64,000 nt of DNA from Sipunculus nudus (taxonomy: Eukaryota; Annelida; Sipuncula; Golfingiida; Sipunculidae): positions 5,824,664-5,888,663 of the forward strand of contig CM049315.1 in assembly GCA_026874595.1 (NCBI GenBank). The letters run 5' to 3'. Made by a program: the position numbers and the translations under genes. Below, piece by piece: positions 61,819 to 64,000 of this stretch (its first letter is position 1; each line of letters starts with the position of its first letter). Under the pieces are notes generated by a model. That model was not told the DNA's origin. It ran no database searches and saw nothing but the letters and a program-made list of their open reading frames with translations.

Positions 61819-61991
61819 ATGGACGAACTGGTGACCGCAGCGACCTCATGCGGCTTCTTCGCGTTGACCAACTTGGCTTTTAAATATATGAATGAGCTTT
61901 GTGCAGCTACTAAAGACAGTCCTACACTAAGAAACGTTCAGGTGTCCTTCCTACGCGCCATTTTGACTGGATTGTGGGCTTGTAAATATAT
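61819..61991 (+). CDS. TLCD1/TLCD2-like copy 4, first exon only (gene continues past the window)
   Basis: ATG at 61819 and a GTAAGT donor after 61991 give 57 codons plus two bases, phase 2, the same phase as exon 1 of the other three copies. The peptide starts MDELVTAATSCGFFALTNL, then TLRNVQVSFLRAILTGLWA and CKYM, closest to copy 3. The family His that follows VSL or VSF in copies 1 to 3 is Arg here (residue 46). Exons 2 to 5 are not seen in the remaining 2 kb, which is taken up by a transposase gene inside intron 1. Whether the gene is complete cannot be judged. Confidence 0.75.
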
Positions 61992-62115
61992 GTAAGTAAG
62001 ATATTCATATTTCTGCTGAACTGGCTTGGAAGTTTCATAATTATTCAGACTCAGGTTAAAGATCCACACACACACAGCCTCACTCACACACACACATATA
62101 TAGAGGTTTTGCAGC

Positions 62116-62136
62116 TGACGTCACTAGGTCACGTGA
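62116..62136. promoter_or_regulatory. CRE and E-box-like sites upstream of the THAP transposase
   Basis: TGACGTCA (62116-62123) and TCACGTGA (62129-62136) are perfect palindromes that match cAMP-response and CACGTG elements. They lie about 100 bases upstream of the THAP start codon and could be its promoter. Function is inferred. Confidence 0.4.
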
Positions 62137-62232
62137 TATTGTTTATCAGCCATGTTGGACGGTCCCACATGGCCTAGCCTTGTGACACAGTGGTTGTTGC
62201 ATTCATCTGACATTAAATGTGGAATTGATACC

Positions 62233-64000
62233 ATGGTGATTAGTTGCTGTGCTGTTGGATGTTCAAACAAGCAAGGGAAGTTCCCTGGCTTGTCATTTTA
62301 TCGTTTCCCAGCTGACCAAGAGCGGCGTGAACAATGGATTGCAGCCGTCAACCGCAAAGATTGGAGTCCCAATGATACTACCAGGCTCTGCAGTGCTCAC
62401 TTCATAAGTGGTATGTATGTAAGCTATTTATCACTGGCTGGCATCTGTCATTACTGGACAAGTGTCACAGGGTATGATATTCTGGTCAGTCTGGTTGATT
62501 AATGATTTGAATTCCTGTTACCAGGTTGCTATACTAACAAGATTATTACAACTATACTCCATTCCATTATACTATAGTACTATTAGTAGCACTGTTAAAA
62601 TATAGACTATATTATATTGGTGTCTGAAACTATATTCTTTTCAAAGTTTGGTAAAGGCCCTGTTAAATGGGCTTTATCTGCAGTATTAGATCATTGTTAC
62701 AATGTGACAAGGGTTTGTAATGTGGATCAAAATTATAACAGATATAGACAAAATACCACACAGCAGATGCAGCATACACACCAATTATAAATGTGAACCG
62801 GTCTTTACATTTTTACAGCCATACAGTTATAAACACAAATAAAAAGACGTACAAATTTTATTTACAGAATGAAGAACACTTCAGAGGCAAGCAAATACTA
62901 TTACATTGCTGGAGAGTTTTTAACATGTAATACTACTAATAGAAATAAAATAGACAAGATTTAAACCAGAGCCTTACGTATATTTTATTTTCTTTTGAAC
63001 TGTTTCAGGTAAAAAAAGACAACAATCCTCTCTCACCAGACTATGTCCCCAAAATTTTTAGTCATGTGAGTTCCCCTAGAAAGAAGACTGCAAAGAAGGC
63101 CATGGAAAACTTTGCACGGCGACAGAATATGAAGAGGAGACGTATTGAACAGGAAACAAGAAAAGAAGCAGCTAGTGGTTTACTTAATCTAGCTCTGACT
63201 GGTCCTCAGTCTGACAAGCCCACAGGCAGCACAGACTCAGATTTACAGCAGCATCTTCCAGAGAGAGATGATAACAAAGCCACCAGCACTGTAATGACAA
63301 TGAACGATATTGCTTCACTAGAATCTGAGTGTCAATCACTGCGGACTAAGTGTCAGGATCTTAAGGAACAATGTGACAATTTAAAATGGAGTGAAAAGGG
63401 ATTTGAAAGAAATGATGCCAAAGTAAAATATTACACAGGGCTTCCTTCATATGCTATGTTGATCATTATATTTAACTTCATAAAACCTTACCTGAAAGAA
63501 CTTGAAAGCATGACAAAATTCCAACAATTATTATTGACCCTTATGAGGTTAAGGTTGAACTTAAATGTCCAAGACCTTGCCTTCAGGTTTAATGTTCATG
63601 TTTCAACAGCATCTAGGATCTTTAAACAGGTGATTGATGTGTGCTACCATAGACTTACCCCTGCATATGTTTTGTGGCCTGAACGTGAAATTGTCAGACA
63701 GACACTGCCTCTTTCATTTAGAAAATCATTTCCGAAATGCATTTCAATTATAGATTGCTTCGAAATATTTATTGAGAGACCAAGCGACTTAGATGCAAGG
63801 AACAAAACATATTCTCATTATAAATCGCACAATACAATAAAATATCTTATTTCGATAGCACCACAAGGGGCAATTACCTTTATTTCCAATGGATGGGGTG
63901 GAAGGGTTAGCGATAAATATCTCACAGAAAACTCTCTTTTTTTTAGATAAAATAAATCCAGGAGATGTTATATTAGCAGATAGAGGGTTTGATATAAGTG
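62233..64000 (+). mobile_element. THAP-domain / DDE_Tnp_4-type transposase gene, runs off the window
   Basis: Exon 1 from the ATG at 62233 encodes a THAP zinc finger: ISCCAVGCSNKQGKFP, FYRFPAD, W-ae and LCSAHF (C2CH ligands). With the donor after 62418 and the acceptor before 63009 the frame continues as KKDNNPLSPDYVPKIF, the usual end of a THAP domain. A basic stretch and a coiled coil (LESECQSLRTKCQDLKEQC) follow. Then comes a helix-turn-helix-like part (LMRLRLNLNVQDLAFRFNV) and the DDE catalytic region: IIDCFEIFIERP with the first Asp. A T-run near 63938-63944 breaks the frame by one base; past it the sequence reads DKINPGDVILADRGFDI with the second Asp. This protein type moves DNA transposons of the ISL2EU/Harbinger-related kind. 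The frameshift could be real decay or an assembly slip. Confidence 0.82.

Noticed and set aside
63009-63020. A frameshift in the A run at the start of the transposase exon
   Set aside because: It appears only if the donor after 62410 is used; the alternative donor GTAAGC at 62419 keeps the frame open without any change.

Overview
The window is AT-rich animal genomic DNA: spliced genes with GT-AG introns, many microsatellites, several minisatellites and a dense load of broken transposable elements. No prokaryotic features are present. The mix of genes and elements (a Golgi sulfotransferase, a TLC-domain family, LINEs with a 2A-like motif, a THAP/DDE transposase, and dispersed repeats rich in GGTCAAGGTCA) best fits a marine lophotrochozoan, probably a mollusc. 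That assignment is inference; no species is claimed.

Layout. 1-8 kb has no recognisable gene but holds three minisatellites (62, 65 and 69 bp units). 8.0-10.4 kb holds a complete three-exon carbohydrate sulfotransferase gene on the minus strand (431 aa, AATAAA downstream). 10.4-20.3 kb is repeat territory: a MITE with perfect 21-bp inverted ends, a transposon nested in a minisatellite, and a 454-bp miniature LTR element (TRIM-like) with a tRNA-Pro-type primer site and tRNA-like promoter boxes in both LTRs. From 20.3 kb to the end there is a head-to-tail cluster of four TLCD1/TLCD2-like genes on the plus strand. Copies 1, 2 and 3 are complete with five exons each (254, 246 and 246 aa) and identical intron phases 2-1-0-1. 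Copy 4 shows only its first exon before the window ends. Between copies 1 and 2 lie two LINE relics and a 5.2-kb 36-bp satellite; between 3 and 4 lies another LINE fragment. Intron 1 of copy 4 carries a nearly intact THAP-domain transposase gene.

How the parts relate. The TLCD1/2 family are multi-pass membrane proteins linked to phospholipid composition and membrane fluidity, so the cluster looks like a local expansion of one lipid-related gene. The repeats interact with it closely. In copy 3 a 40-bp minisatellite is built from the end of exon 3 plus its splice donor, giving many donor-like sites. In copy 1 a 44-bp minisatellite runs right up to the exon 2 splice acceptor. In copy 2 a hAT-like element sits exactly at the stop codon. 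These repeat-exon junctions and the tRNA-promoter TRIM are the most unusual items. All gene models come from reading the sequence alone, without RNA or database evidence.
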